This document shows, piece by piece, positions 1-8,458 of a stretch of 64,000 bases of DNA. The position numbers and the translations under genes were made by a program. The notes below the pieces were generated by a model. The model was given only the letters and a program-made list of their open reading frames with translations, was not told the DNA's origin and made no database searches. Numbering within the stretch: the stretch's first letter is position 1; every line of letters starts with the position of its first letter. Origin of the DNA: Desulfoluna butyratoxydans. GTDB taxonomy: Bacteria; Desulfobacterota; Desulfobacteria; Desulfobacterales; Desulfolunaceae. The stretch covers positions 806,001 to 870,000 of the forward strand of contig NZ_CAADHO010000001.1 of the NCBI RefSeq assembly GCF_900699765.1, read 5' to 3'.

Positions 1-524
1 GCCTCCCGGGTCTTGGCGAGCCCCCCGAGAAAGGAACGGATCTCTCCCCGCATGGTGCCCACATCGGCCCGCCTGCTCTTGATCTCCTGCACGCGGCGGT
101 TCAAGTCCGTTTTGGACCGGGAACCAAAGGTCTTGGAAAACTCGGCCAGCTCCGATTTGAGGCTCTCGCCCATGGCCCGGTGCGCCCCTTCCAGACCCTC
201 GAGAAAACTGCGGGTCTCGGCCTCCATCTGCCGCATGTCCGCCCGAAGGGCATCGATCTGGGCCATGCGCTCCTGGGAGGCATCCTCTGCCCCTTTCTGG
301 CGCTGCCTGCCCTTCTCCCCGAGCTCGTCGGTGAACTGCTTGAGTCCCGCCTTCAGGTCCTGGGCCATTTCAAACCGATGCTCCGCCAGGGACCCGAGCA
401 ACTCTGCCGTGCCCTTTTTGATGTTGGAAAACTCCTGCTGCATTTTTTCCCTGAAGAGACACCGCTGCTCGTACGCCTGTGCGATCTCCTCCCCCAACCG
501 ATTGAAATCCTGGGTTGTTGACAT
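1..524 (-). CDS. GvpC-like repeat protein of gas-vesicle cluster (partial, C-terminus off the left edge)
   Basis: An open frame begins at the ATG at 524, behind a good ribosome site (ggagaggg), and runs off the window. The 174 visible residues are strongly helical and charged and contain a recurring unit of about 60 residues. The most similar stretches are at residues 37-68, 101-133 and 159-174. The core reads like R-S-F-L-x-G-L, then a basic residue, then L-x-x-x-L-x-x-F. That pattern resembles the repeats of GvpC, which binds the outside of gas vesicles and stiffens them. The gene lies downstream of gvpA on the same strand, which supports the role. Homology to GvpC is inferred from pattern and position; a generic coiled-coil protein is the alternative. 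Confidence 0.6.
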   Translation of the reverse strand, partial: MSTTQDFNRLGEEIAQAYEQRCLFREKMQQEFSNIKKGTAELLGSLAEHRFEMAQDLKAGLKQFTDELGEKGRQRQKGAEDASQERMAQIDALRADMRQMEAETRSFLEGLEGAHRAMGESLKSELAEFSKTFGSRSKTDLNRRVQEIKSRRADVGTMRGEIRSFLGGLAKTRE

Positions 525-648
525 GATACCCTCTCCATGGACTGCCGACCCAAAGGCCGCCTGTTGTTCAGCGTCCTTTGCGCGTGTTGTTGAATGCTTC
601 CGGCCGCACCGGCACCGCGCCGCCCGGCACAGACCGGGGCTCCTCCCA

Positions 649-1284
649 TCAACTGCTCAGGCGGGCCACCTGCTGCCACTGCCCCTGGACGCGGCATCGC
701 ATCCGGTCAAAGTCGTCCAGAAATGCAAAGAGCGTCTGGTTTGTCTCGCTCTGCTGAGCCCTGATCGCCTTGAGCATGGTCTTCAGGTCCTTCACCTTCA
801 CCTCGTCCCCCTTGTCCAGGAGCTTGCGCAGGCCGATCTTCAATTCCACCTGCTCCACCTGGAACCGCTTCAAGATGCCGATCACCTCCAGCTCCCGTTC
901 TTTCTGCCGGGACAGGATCTCTTCGCGGATGAACTCCACATCCTCAAGGGGGGTTGCGCACCCGTTGCTGATGATGTGGCGCAACCGCTCGATCACCTCT
1001 TCTTCTTCCGTTCGAAACCGGATGAGGTGGCCGGCGGCCTCTGTCTCGATCCGATGGTGCCGGTCCAGGACATCCCCCACCATGGCATCAAAATCCGCAC
1101 GCCTCAGGCTGCGGGAGGCGGCCAGGTTGGACCGGACCTCGGCCACCATGGCCGCCAGGTCGGATCGATAGGTCACCAGCACCTCGTGGGCCTGTGCCAT
1201 CAGGGCACACACCGTCTTGACGCGCCCTTCATAGGAATCGATGATGCTCTCCGCCAGTTGCCTTAACTCCTCACCGGTGCCCAT
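649..1284 (-). CDS. Coiled-coil protein of gas-vesicle cluster
   Basis: Encodes about 211 residues. The ATG at 1284 is preferred over the one at 1302 because it follows AAAGGTGG. The protein is almost entirely helical and charged, with no signal peptide or membrane segment, and has E/R/K-rich stretches typical of long coiled coils. I recognise no catalytic motif. It sits between gvpA upstream and the GvpC-like gene downstream, all on the minus strand, so it is probably an accessory or surface protein of the gas vesicle. A hairpin between gvpA and this gene (1315-1391) may set lower expression than gvpA. Function is inferred from context only. Confidence 0.65.
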   Translation of the reverse strand: MGTGEELRQLAESIIDSYEGRVKTVCALMAQAHEVLVTYRSDLAAMVAEVRSNLAASRSLRRADFDAMVGDVLDRHHRIETEAAGHLIRFRTEEEEVIERLRHIISNGCATPLEDVEFIREEILSRQKERELEVIGILKRFQVEQVELKIGLRKLLDKGDEVKVKDLKTMLKAIRAQQSETNQTLFAFLDDFDRMRCRVQGQWQQVARLSS

Positions 1285-1314
1285 GCGCCCACCTTTTTCC
1301 ATGGTCTAATGTGC

Positions 1315-1391
1315 AAAAACCGTCAATAAATCGGACAATAACCAGAATGGTTTCGCTCGGCGGGGTATTGTCGGATTGATTGACGGTTTTT
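1315..1391. repeat. 26-bp near-perfect inverted repeat between gvpA and the next gene
   Basis: The left arm (1315-1340) and right arm (1366-1391) match at 24 of 26 positions around a 25-nt loop. On the minus strand it lies downstream of gvpA and just before the coiled-coil gene. It could be a partial terminator or an mRNA 3' stabiliser that lets gvpA be made in excess. A second, smaller GC hairpin followed by six T on the plus strand lies at 1402-1427. The rest of 1428-1571 shows no gene. Confidence 0.75.
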
Positions 1392-1571
1392 CTAAATGGT
1401 GCCGCCCTTTGGGGGGGGCTTTTTTGCAGCCACCCGGGGATCGGTCCCATCCATTGCCATCAACACCCGAGATACCAGATATGCTTAAGGTCCGCGTCGT
1501 GATCAAAGGGGCGATAACCAGCGCCTTCGATGCCCTCAAGGATACCTGCCAATCTCACCTCCGCGTTGATG

Positions 1572-1787
1572 TTAGGCTGTTGTGGTCGCCGTAGCCGTCA
1601 GGCCAACGGCCTCGGCATACTTGAGGTAGGTGTCCACACCGGCAAGAACGACCCGGGCCTCCACGGCCAACAGCTCGATGCCCACCAGGGAAACCCTGGC
1701 CCAGGCATCCACGACCACACCCTTGTCAAGGATCCGGTCCACAACTTCCACAAGGCTTGACGATGCATTGGTTTTTTCAACTGCCAT
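1572..1787 (-). CDS. gvpA: Gas vesicle major structural protein GvpA
   Basis: A 71-residue protein with the conserved GvpA core: [14 protein letters not shown] near residues 8-21, then the hydrophobic [12 protein letters not shown] near 31-43 and a Y-x-K-Y-A-E-A segment. GvpA polymerises into the ribs of the gas vesicle wall and gives buoyancy. The start at 1787 follows AAGGAG at ideal spacing; an upstream in-frame ATG at 1835 lacks this and would add a non-family extension. It is the first gene of a minus-strand cluster that continues past the left edge. No sigma-54 or clear sigma-70 promoter was found just upstream. Confidence 0.95.
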   Translation of the reverse strand: MAVEKTNASSSLVEVVDRILDKGVVVDAWARVSLVGIELLAVEARVVLAGVDTYLKYAEAVGLTATATTTA

Positions 1788-1971
1788 GGCTACACTCCTT
1801 TGTCGTAAGGGTAAGTAACAATGCGGTCTCATCACAAACCAACCGCCGGACTTGCCTGGAACCGCGGAAAGTTGCCCGCCGTTCCGCTGTCCAGCACCCG
1901 ACCGCCCTGCACCGGGTGCTGAAATCTCGTCTTCGTTAAAACCTCCCCAAAAAGCCCTGCGCCCAGGCCCG

Positions 1972-2382
1972 TTACGCCTGGTTCACGGCCTCGGTCTTCA
2001 CCCCCGGCTGGCCATTGAGGGCCATGCGGCACTGACCGATGAGCACATGCATGTCAAAGGGTTTTTCCAGAAACGCAAAGGCGCCTTTGCTCAAAAAACC
2101 CTCTTTCACCTCCCGGGTCCCGAACCCGGAAATGGCGATGACCGGACGGGTGTAGCCCCGCTCCCGAAGCCTTCGGAGCACACTGAGCCCGCTCATGTCC
2201 GGAAGGCGATAGTTCAAAATCACCAGCGCCGTCTCGGGGTGGCGGCCCCACTCTTCCAGGGCCTCGCCGCCGCTCAGGGCCGCCTCCACATGAAACCCAG
2301 CGGCATCAAGGATATTGGCGACCACCCAGAGCAACTCGTCTGAGTCTTCCACAAGCAATATCAAGGGAGGTTTTTCATTCAT
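1972..2382 (-). CDS. Stand-alone receiver domain with Asn in place of the phospho-acceptor Asp
   Basis: A 136-residue single CheY-like receiver. Visible landmarks are the acidic pair in L-V-E-D-S near residue 12, the switch Ser in A-I-S-G near 84, and the conserved Lys in L-E-K-P-F near 106. The phospho-acceptor strand reads V-I-L-N-Y-R-L-P, so the expected Asp is Asn (codon AAC on the minus strand). One base change would restore Asp. The protein is therefore a pseudo-receiver, or one locked in a single state. It lies between a kinase/NtrC pair upstream and gvpA downstream on the same strand, so a role in controlling gas vesicles is possible but unproven. Confidence 0.88.
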   Translation of the reverse strand: MNEKPPLILLVEDSDELLWVVANILDAAGFHVEAALSGGEALEEWGRHPETALVILNYRLPDMSGLSVLRRLRERGYTRPVIAISGFGTREVKEGFLSKGAFAFLEKPFDMHVLIGQCRMALNGQPGVKTEAVNQA

Positions 2383-2863
2383 TTTTCATGGCTGATATTT
2401 TTATTTTAAATTAATGAATCGATGAAAATTGGCTATGCATTACATCAAGTTAATGCAACATGCGTACCACCGCCCGCGATCACGAAAAACGCTTGAAACG
2501 CAAGGCTTCCGGCGCTCTGCCACCCGTCCGGAGAAGGGCACCCGCACCCCACACCGGCACCCCCGGTTTCCCTGCAACGGAACCAGACGGGGATCCCCCG
2601 CCGGAAAGACCGCGCAAAAAGATCCTTTATTCATAGTGAGTTACCCCCTGACGCGTCCCCAATGGCAACCCGTGGCAGGGCTGACTCTCATGGGGCACCG
2701 GTGCCATACCCCGGATATTTCACGAGTCGAGGCATCCAGGTAAGGCATCAGAGCTGCAGAGGTCGTGGTTTTATAAAAACTCTGGATGGTGCGAATGCGT
2801 ATTCGCAGAAAATCAGGAAAGAAACAGATGAGAATGAGGGATATGGTGACAGGACAGGTACCG
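2383..2863. other. Gene-free spacer with short palindromes
   Basis: I see no convincing gene here. The part next to 2383 is AT-rich and may hold the minus-strand promoter of the receiver gene. GGCACCGGTGCC (2695-2706) is a perfect 12-bp palindrome. A 7-bp stem with a 4-nt loop (2790-2807), followed on the minus strand by a T-rich run, may terminate the regulator gene that ends at 2864. Confidence 0.4.
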
Positions 2864-4285
2864 TCAGTGCCCCGTGCCGCCGAGCCCATGGGATTTGAGT
2901 TTGCGATACAGGGTCTTGTAATCGATCTTCAACCGGCGGGCGGCCTCACGCTTGTTGCCCCGGCTCTGTTTTAAGGTTTCCCGGATGATCTCCTTCTCCC
3001 AGAGGCCGGAAACATGCTTGATGGCATCGGTGAGGGACCGCCCCCCAAGGCCCGTGGCCGGAACCGGGAACGCGGCAGGGGCCATCACCTCGTCTTCGGC
3101 ATGGAGCGCCAGGCACCCCGGTTCGATGAGCTGCCCTTCGCAGATCAGGGCAGCCTGACGCACAATGTTCTTTAATTCGCGGACATTGCCGGGCCAGTCA
3201 TGGGCAAGCAGGGCCTCCATGGCCTCGTCGGAAAACCCCGTAACCTGCCTGCCGTAGGACCGTTTGCGATTCCGGTTGAAAAACCGTTTCGCAAGATAGG
3301 GAATGTCCTCCTTGCGCTCCCTTAAGGCCGGAACCCGGATGTAAAACTCCTTCAACCGGTAGTACAGGTCCGACCGGAAACGATCGGCATGACGGTCCCG
3401 GTCCAGGGCCTGGTTGGTGGCCGCCACAATCCGTATCCGCACGGGTTGGGCCCGCTTGGCCCCCAGCCTCTGCACGCAGCGCTCCTGCACGGTTCTGAGC
3501 AGCTTCTGCTGGGCACCGTAGGGCAGGCAGCCCACCTCGTCCAAAAACAGGGTGCCGTCCTGGGCCAGCTCGAAAAACCCCGGTTTATTCTCCTGGGCAC
3601 CGGTAAAGGCCCCCTTCATGTATCCGAAGAGCTCGCTTTCGATGAGGGTTTCCGGGATGGCACCGCAGTTCACCGCCACAAAAGGCCCCTCCTTCATGGG
3701 GCTCAAGGCATGGATGGTCTGGGCCACCAGTTCCTTGCCCACCCCGCTCTCCCCTTCGATGAGCACCGTCAAATCGCTGGCCGCCACCTTCTCCACCTTC
3801 CAGGCCAGGGTCTGCACCGCATGGCTCCGCCCCATGGTCTCAAACAGGGGGTTCTCCCCGACGCACCGCCCGGCCCCGGGCAGGTTGCGGTTTAAAATAT
3901 CCGCGTGCTGCAGCGCCTCCTCAATGAGGTAAAGCAGGTCGTTGTTGTTGACCGGCTTGGTGACGTAGTCGCGGACCCCGATCTTCATGGCCTTCACCGC
4001 GGTTTTCACCTCGGAGTAGGCCGTCACCATAATAATGGGAAGGGAGGGGTACTGCCGGTACAGGCACTCGGCAACGGCAATGCCGTCTTGGCCGGGCATC
4101 CTCTGATCGAGAAGCACCAGGTCTGCCATGTCGTCGTTTAAAAGCTTCAGGGCGTCGTCCCCGTTGGGGGCCTGCCTCACGTCGTACCGCGCAAGGGAAA
4201 GCACGTTGGAGATGGCCCAGCGAAAGTCCTGGTCATCGTCCACCACCATGATCTTTTTCTGCATCGCCTCTGTGGGGTTGTTCAT
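2864..4285 (-). CDS. NtrC-family sigma-54-dependent response regulator
   Basis: 473 residues in the order receiver, AAA+ and Fis-type HTH. The receiver has the acidic D-D-D at 16-18, phospho-acceptor D60, T88 and K110. The AAA+ domain has Walker A G-E-S-G-V-G-K-E at 178-185, the sigma-54 contact loop G-A-F-T-G-A at 225-230 and Walker B G-T-L-F-L-D-E at 244-250. The C-terminus (about 445-470) is a Fis-like helix-turn-helix. The start at 4285 follows GGGAGG. The gene lies 24 bp after the histidine kinase on the same strand, so the two form a two-component pair. Targets are unknown; the neighbouring gas-vesicle genes are candidates. Confidence 0.95.
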   Translation of the reverse strand: MNNPTEAMQKKIMVVDDDQDFRWAISNVLSLARYDVRQAPNGDDALKLLNDDMADLVLLDQRMPGQDGIAVAECLYRQYPSLPIIMVTAYSEVKTAVKAMKIGVRDYVTKPVNNNDLLYLIEEALQHADILNRNLPGAGRCVGENPLFETMGRSHAVQTLAWKVEKVAASDLTVLIEGESGVGKELVAQTIHALSPMKEGPFVAVNCGAIPETLIESELFGYMKGAFTGAQENKPGFFELAQDGTLFLDEVGCLPYGAQQKLLRTVQERCVQRLGAKRAQPVRIRIVAATNQALDRDRHADRFRSDLYYRLKEFYIRVPALRERKEDIPYLAKRFFNRNRKRSYGRQVTGFSDEAMEALLAHDWPGNVRELKNIVRQAALICEGQLIEPGCLALHAEDEVMAPAAFPVPATGLGGRSLTDAIKHVSGLWEKEIIRETLKQSRGNKREAARRLKIDYKTLYRKLKSHGLGGTGH

Positions 4286-4309
4286 CCAGCCTCCCAGTCT
4301 CCGTTCCCG

Positions 4310-5419
4310 TTACGGTTTCCCGATGGGCAGCAAAATGGACATGTCGGTGCCGTGCCGCGCGTCTCCGCTGATGCGTATCTGCCCGCCATGCTGTTTGATG
4401 ATGGCATGGGAAATGCTCAGCCCCAGGCCCGTGCCGTTGTCTTTGGTGGTAAAAAACGGATCGAACACCTGCTCCCGATACTCCTCGGGAATCCCCGGCC
4501 CGTTGTCGATGATGTTGACCTCCACCATGTTGGCCGTTTTCACATGCCGCGTGGTCAGGGTCACCCGCCCCTGGTGCGCCACGGCCTGGAATGCGTTCAA
4601 GGTGATGTTCAAAAAAACCTGTTCCAGCTTTTCCCTGTCCCCCACGATCCGGGGCAGGTTGGGGTCTGCCTTGAGGCAGGTCTGGATCCTCCCCTGGCCG
4701 GCCTCCAGACGGGCCATCTTCACCACATGGGCCAAAAGCGCGTTGACGCTCAGCCGTTTCCAGTCCAGGTTGGACGGCTTGGCAAAGGAGAGCAGCTCTT
4801 CAATCAGGCGGCTTGCCTTCTGGCTGTTTCGGTAGATCACCTTCAGGTTCTCTGCCAGCGGCCTTTCGATGGTGAGGTTTTCGATGCTGAACTGGGCACA
4901 GGAGCTGATCACCGCCAGGGGGTTTCGCAGCTCGTGGGCCAGCCCGGCTGAAAGGTGCCCCAGGGCAAGGAGCTTCAGGGACTGCCGCTTGAACTCCTCG
5001 GTGCGGCTCTTTTCCGCCAGGGCCACGCAGGCCCCCATGAGCCCTGAGGGCCCCCGGCCCGAAGATTGAAAAAGGCTGATGGCAGCCTCCACGGGAAAGA
5101 CGGTGCCGTTTTTTTTCACGGCCGTCATCTCCCGGAGTGCCTCCCCCGTTGGCCCCACCCCCCTGCGCCACTGGCCAAGCCCCCCCTTGAGGATAAAAAA
5201 ACGATCCAGCTTTGCCCCCAGCACCTCCTGTGTCTCCCCATACCCCCACAACCTCAAAAAAGCGGGATTGACGTCAAACACGGTTCCTTGAGAATCGGCG
5301 AAAAAAACCGCATTGAGGGAGTGGGCCAGGGCATGCTCCTTCATCCTCAGGGCACAGGCCAGCCGATGGCACTCCAGTACCTTTTCCTTGAGCATGTCTC
5401 TCTGGTCAGGTCGTTTCAT
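4310..5419 (-). CDS. PAS-containing sensor histidine kinase
   Basis: About 369 residues from the ATG at 5419; in-frame ATGs at 5437 and 5476 are possible and none has a strong ribosome site. No membrane segment is seen, so it is probably a cytoplasmic sensor. A PAS domain (F-F-A-D-S-Q-G then N-P-A-F-L-R-L-W-G) is followed by a HisKA H-box (G-L-A-H-E-L-R-N-P-L-A) and a HATPase domain. The latter shows the N-box, G1 D-N-G-P-G-I-P, F-box F-D-P-F-F-T-T-K and G2 G-T-G-L-G-L-S. It should phosphorylate the NtrC-type regulator encoded next. The ligand of the PAS domain cannot be read from the sequence. Confidence 0.93.
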   Translation of the reverse strand: MKRPDQRDMLKEKVLECHRLACALRMKEHALAHSLNAVFFADSQGTVFDVNPAFLRLWGYGETQEVLGAKLDRFFILKGGLGQWRRGVGPTGEALREMTAVKKNGTVFPVEAAISLFQSSGRGPSGLMGACVALAEKSRTEEFKRQSLKLLALGHLSAGLAHELRNPLAVISSCAQFSIENLTIERPLAENLKVIYRNSQKASRLIEELLSFAKPSNLDWKRLSVNALLAHVVKMARLEAGQGRIQTCLKADPNLPRIVGDREKLEQVFLNITLNAFQAVAHQGRVTLTTRHVKTANMVEVNIIDNGPGIPEEYREQVFDPFFTTKDNGTGLGLSISHAIIKQHGGQIRISGDARHGTDMSILLPIGKP

Positions 5420-6003
5420 GGCACGCCCGTTGGTCATAGATCGGATAAGGCGGGGATACGGTCTTCCTGTGCCCATGCAAGGGGTGTGGCACGGAAAAAG
5501 ACCCGTGCATACAGCCCGTCTACCGGGGTGGGTGGTGGTCTTCGTTGAATTCGGAGAAAAAGCAGGTCACGATACGGGCAAAGGAACCAGGATGGACGCG
5601 GTGTTTCAGGTTTGGGGCCAACGACCAGGATCATGGCCGTGGGTCCCCGCAACAAGCACCGCTTCAAATTGCTTTACATTACACCAAAAACCGTTATAAT
5701 GTCAATTATTTATACAACAAAACCCCATTATATCCCACGCACCGCCGGATGCCCGCACGCCCCCGACCTGTCCTTGACAGCCTTTGCACCCCCGATCTAT
5801 AGAATAGCCATCCCTGACCCCAGGCTCAGGCTCCAAGCGCGGATATGTCATGAGAAAGCGACCAGGCCCAAATGCACCTGACGATTTCGTGAGCTATCCG
5901 GGGGAGGGTGCTGCTCCCCGTTGCAGGTTCCCGACAACCCGACCATACCGCCCGAACGGCTCCCCGGGCCCCGTGGGAAGCCCTCACAACCCGAGACGTG
6001 ACC
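5420..6003. other. Divergent spacer between kinase and TPR gene
   Basis: Contains no convincing gene. An AT-rich stretch near 5690-5735 separates the two divergent genes, and a plus-strand promoter lies at 5774-5803. That leaves a GC-rich leader of about 190 nt before the TPR gene, which I do not recognise as a known riboswitch. Confidence 0.4.
5774..5803 (+). promoter_or_regulatory. Sigma-70-type promoter for the TPR gene
   Basis: A perfect -35 TTGACA (5774-5779) is followed after 18 bp by TATAGA (5798-5803). The downstream gene starts at 6004, giving a long untranslated leader. Confidence 0.55.
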
Positions 6004-6888
6004 ATGAAACAACTTTTCCTCCCCCTCCTGGCCCTCTTGCTGCTCGCTGCCCCGGCATCGGCCCGGGCCAAGGCCTCCGTGTCCTCCCGGCCCTCCCAGG
6101 CAGCCGTGGCGCAAAAAGATACGGGAAACCGCCACTTCAAGGCCGGTCGTTACATGGAGGCCGTCACCAGCTACACCCAGGCCATCAAAGCCTCCCCAGA
6201 CTATTTTGAAGCGTATTACAACCGGGGTCTGGCCTGGCACAGCCTGAAACTTTTTTACAAGGCCATCGTGGACTTCGACCGCGCCCTGGAACTCCGGCAC
6301 AACGACCCGGACGTTCTCTACTCCCGGGGCCTTGCCTACGAAAAGACCGGCCAGTTCGGCCTGGCCCTTTCCGATATCCAGAAAGCTGCGGGCAAACAGA
6401 ACAGGCTGGCCAAAGACCATTTGAAAGACGGTGAGCTCAAGCGCAAAGCCGGGTCCATGTCCCGGAAGGACAAGGCCATCGAGCTCCTGGCCGAGGGGAT
6501 CTCGGGAACGGCGGGCGCCCGCACCACCCGAACCACCCTGACGCACAACCTGTATGGCGGCAAAACCACCACCACGGTCTTTTCCAAGGGAGATCCCCTC
6601 TACGACGGCCCTGAGGGCATCTTCAAACAGCTCAACCACTACAACGAAAAAGGTGTCCTCAGACGCAGCGACACCTTCCATCACGCCCTGTTCAGCACGA
6701 AAAACAACCGAAACAAAACCATCACCCACTTTAATCAACACGGGGACTACACCCTCATGGAGTATCACCTCACCGGCAAAAAGCTGGGCAACGTGGAACT
6801 CTTCTACTACGGAGACAAGGGCGACCTCATCAGGTCCGAAACCGTCTCCCTCGGCCGGTATCACGCCATGGAACTCAACACCCCTTAA
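6004..6888 (+). CDS. Secreted TPR protein
   Basis: 294 residues. The start at 6004 is chosen because it gives a clean signal peptide (M-K-Q-L, then a Leu/Ala-rich core and A-S-A cleavage box near residue 20). The frame extends upstream to 5908 without such a feature. Three TPR units lie at about 37-140 (for example the A-Y-Y-N-R-G-L and L-Y-S-R-G-L-A-Y-E helices). The remaining part (about 160-294) has repeated Y/N/G-rich beta-strand units such as H-Y-N-E-K-G and H-F-N-Q-H-G, like MORN or YD-type strands. It probably acts as a periplasmic scaffold. It is a single-gene unit closed by a strong terminator; its partner is unknown. Confidence 0.8.
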   Translation: MKQLFLPLLALLLLAAPASARAKASVSSRPSQAAVAQKDTGNRHFKAGRYMEAVTSYTQAIKASPDYFEAYYNRGLAWHSLKLFYKAIVDFDRALELRHNDPDVLYSRGLAYEKTGQFGLALSDIQKAAGKQNRLAKDHLKDGELKRKAGSMSRKDKAIELLAEGISGTAGARTTRTTLTHNLYGGKTTTTVFSKGDPLYDGPEGIFKQLNHYNEKGVLRRSDTFHHALFSTKNNRNKTITHFNQHGDYTLMEYHLTGKKLGNVELFYYGDKGDLIRSETVSLGRYHAMELNTP

Positions 6889-6970
6889 CCCGGATATTTC
6901 GATGCCTTGACCATGGAAACACGTGACGCGTGACATATCCGGGTTAGGGTAAAGGCCGCCAAACGACAAA

Positions 6971-7004
6971 AGCCCGACCCGCATCATGCGGGTCGGGCTT
7001 TTTT
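6971..7004 (+). terminator. Rho-independent terminator
   Basis: A 12-bp GC-rich stem (arms around 6971-6982 and 6988-6999) is followed by a T run, 80 bp after the TPR gene. An upstream AAAA lets it also work on the minus strand. A separate 11-bp inverted repeat (6887-6897 with 6935-6945) overlaps the stop codon of the TPR gene. Confidence 0.92.
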
Positions 7005-7013
7005 ATTCGAAAC

Positions 7014-7227
7014 GTAACTATTCAGCCAAAAAAAACAGCCTCCGGCGGCAAGGTGTGCCACCTTGAAAGCAGGTTGCGGATGTGTTTTGCCCCTCGTTCC
7101 TCGGGTCAAATCACATCCGCCTTTAAAGTAAAAATTCACTCAAAATGATTTTTTAAAACCTGTTTGTTAAACTTTTTAAAAGTTTAGCCCCCGGCAGGGC
7201 CGCCGGAGGCATAAGCTGAATAGTTAC
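7014..7227. repeat. Dispersed modular repeat, copy with 13-bp terminal inverted repeats
   Basis: GTAACTATTCAGC at 7014-7026 is repeated inverted at 7215-7227. Inside are CCTCCGGCGG ends, an AAGGTG/CACCTT hairpin (7050-7064), and a stem GCGGATGTG/CACATCCGC (7076-7084 with 7112-7120) enclosing a CTCGTTCCTC loop. A TTTAAA-rich hairpin lies near the right end. A closely related copy is at 16028-16242 in the opposite orientation. Confidence 0.85.
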
Positions 7228-7267
7228 TTCGAAACAAAGGTGTCTTCCGGGTCCATGGCTACAGGGA

Positions 7268-7996
7268 TCAGGGCCGTGCGGCAAGCCCCTCGGCGATCTC
7301 TTCGGCCACCTTGTCCGCGGCCGCCGCAGGATCGGCAGCGTCCCGTATGGGCCGCCCGATGACAAGATAGTCGGAGCCACCGGCAATGGCGGCGGCAGGT
7401 GTCATCACGCGTTTCTGGTCGTCCGCGCCCGTGCCTTCCCAGGCCGGGCGAATACCCGGTGTCACCGTGTAAAACCCGTCGCCAGCGGCGTCACGGATCA
7501 CGGATGCCTCGTGGCCTGAACAGACCACGCCGGCACACCCGCAGGTGTGGGCCATCACCGCACGCTTGACCACGAGCTGCCTCATGTCCTCGGCATACTG
7601 GGGCAGGAAACCGGATTTGCGGATGTCTTCGGACCCCACGCTGGTGAGCACCGTGACGCCCAAAATCCCCACCTTGCCCTGGCTGCCGGCCACCGCGCCT
7701 CTGAGCATGGCCTCGGACTCCCCGCAGTGCACCGTCAGAAACCGCACGCCGAGATCTGCCACACGGGCCACGGCCCGCTCCACGGTCACGGGAATGTCAT
7801 GGAGCTTCAGGTCCAGGAAAATATCCGCGGCCCCCGCCTTGCGAACCTTCTCCACAATGGACGGCCCGCACTCCAGGAAAAGCTCAAGCCCGATTTTAAA
7901 CAACCCCACCTTGCCGGAGAGCAGGGCGGCATACGCCAGCGCCTCTTTCTCCGAAGGGAGATCCAGAGGAAAAATAATACGATCGTGGGGACCCAA
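7268..7996 (-). CDS. pyrF: Orotidine 5'-phosphate decarboxylase
   Basis: 242 residues, the normal length for the family. It decarboxylates OMP to UMP in the last step of de novo pyrimidine synthesis, in the cytoplasm. The active-site signature D-L-K-L-H-D-I-P-V-T is at about 62-71, preceded by the substrate-binding F-K-I-G-L-E near 33. The C-terminal phosphate-binding part reads T-P-G-I-R and V-I-G-R-P-I. Translation probably starts at a TTG (7996), because AAGGAGG lies 5 bp upstream and no ATG fits better. It stands alone on the minus strand, between a repeat and a long spacer. Confidence 0.96.
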   Translation of the reverse strand: MGPHDRIIFPLDLPSEKEALAYAALLSGKVGLFKIGLELFLECGPSIVEKVRKAGAADIFLDLKLHDIPVTVERAVARVADLGVRFLTVHCGESEAMLRGAVAGSQGKVGILGVTVLTSVGSEDIRKSGFLPQYAEDMRQLVVKRAVMAHTCGCAGVVCSGHEASVIRDAAGDGFYTVTPGIRPAWEGTGADDQKRVMTPAAAIAGGSDYLVIGRPIRDAADPAAAADKVAEEIAEGLAARP

Positions 7997-8458
7997 GGGC
8001 GCCTCCTTACATATTTTAGATTGCGATAAAAAGGATGGGACAGACCACGGATCTCACCATGGTCAATGGGGGTATACCCCATTTCTCCCACAGGATAAAG
8101 CATCAAAATCGTTTGGCATCACCCCTTCGACATGCCCCCGCCGGAACCGTGGTCTGCACACCGGAGCACAGTTCTTCGAAAACAATGAAAAAACAGTGAG
8201 TTTAATGCCTTTTGGGTTGCAATACACCAAGCAAAGTGCTACCTCTTTTCTCTTAACAGCGCTTGAAAAGCCGGGAAGGGTCTTTTGCACTCACCAGGGT
8301 GAGAAATCCATCCCCCTGGGTTACACCGCCGAGGTGTCCCCTCTCCGAACCCGATCCGGTCCTTTGTCCGAGCGCATTCCGGTTGAACAGGCACCCGACA
8401 TGGCAAGGGCCTTGTTCACCACACATGGGAACGACCCCTTGCAAGAGAGTCTCTCCGT
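7997..8458. other. Divergent spacer between pyrF and the CheD-HDOD gene
   Basis: 462 bp with no convincing gene. It should hold the promoters of both flanking genes. I looked for a cyclic-di-GMP riboswitch because of the HDOD gene downstream and did not recognise one. Confidence 0.35.

Noticed and set aside
13-1266. 417-residue plus-strand reading frame
   Set aside because: It is antisense to the gas-vesicle genes, changes composition partway, and lacks a ribosome site; the minus-strand frames have family matches or repeats.
1306-1539. 77-residue minus-strand frame between gvpA and the coiled-coil gene
   Set aside because: It spans the long hairpin, has no ribosome site and no recognisable family.
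1572-1835. Longer GvpA starting at 1835
   Set aside because: The extra 16 residues do not match GvpA and the strong ribosome site fits the start at 1787.
7997-8458. Cyclic-di-GMP riboswitch before the CheD-HDOD gene
   Set aside because: The conserved GEMM core was not found.
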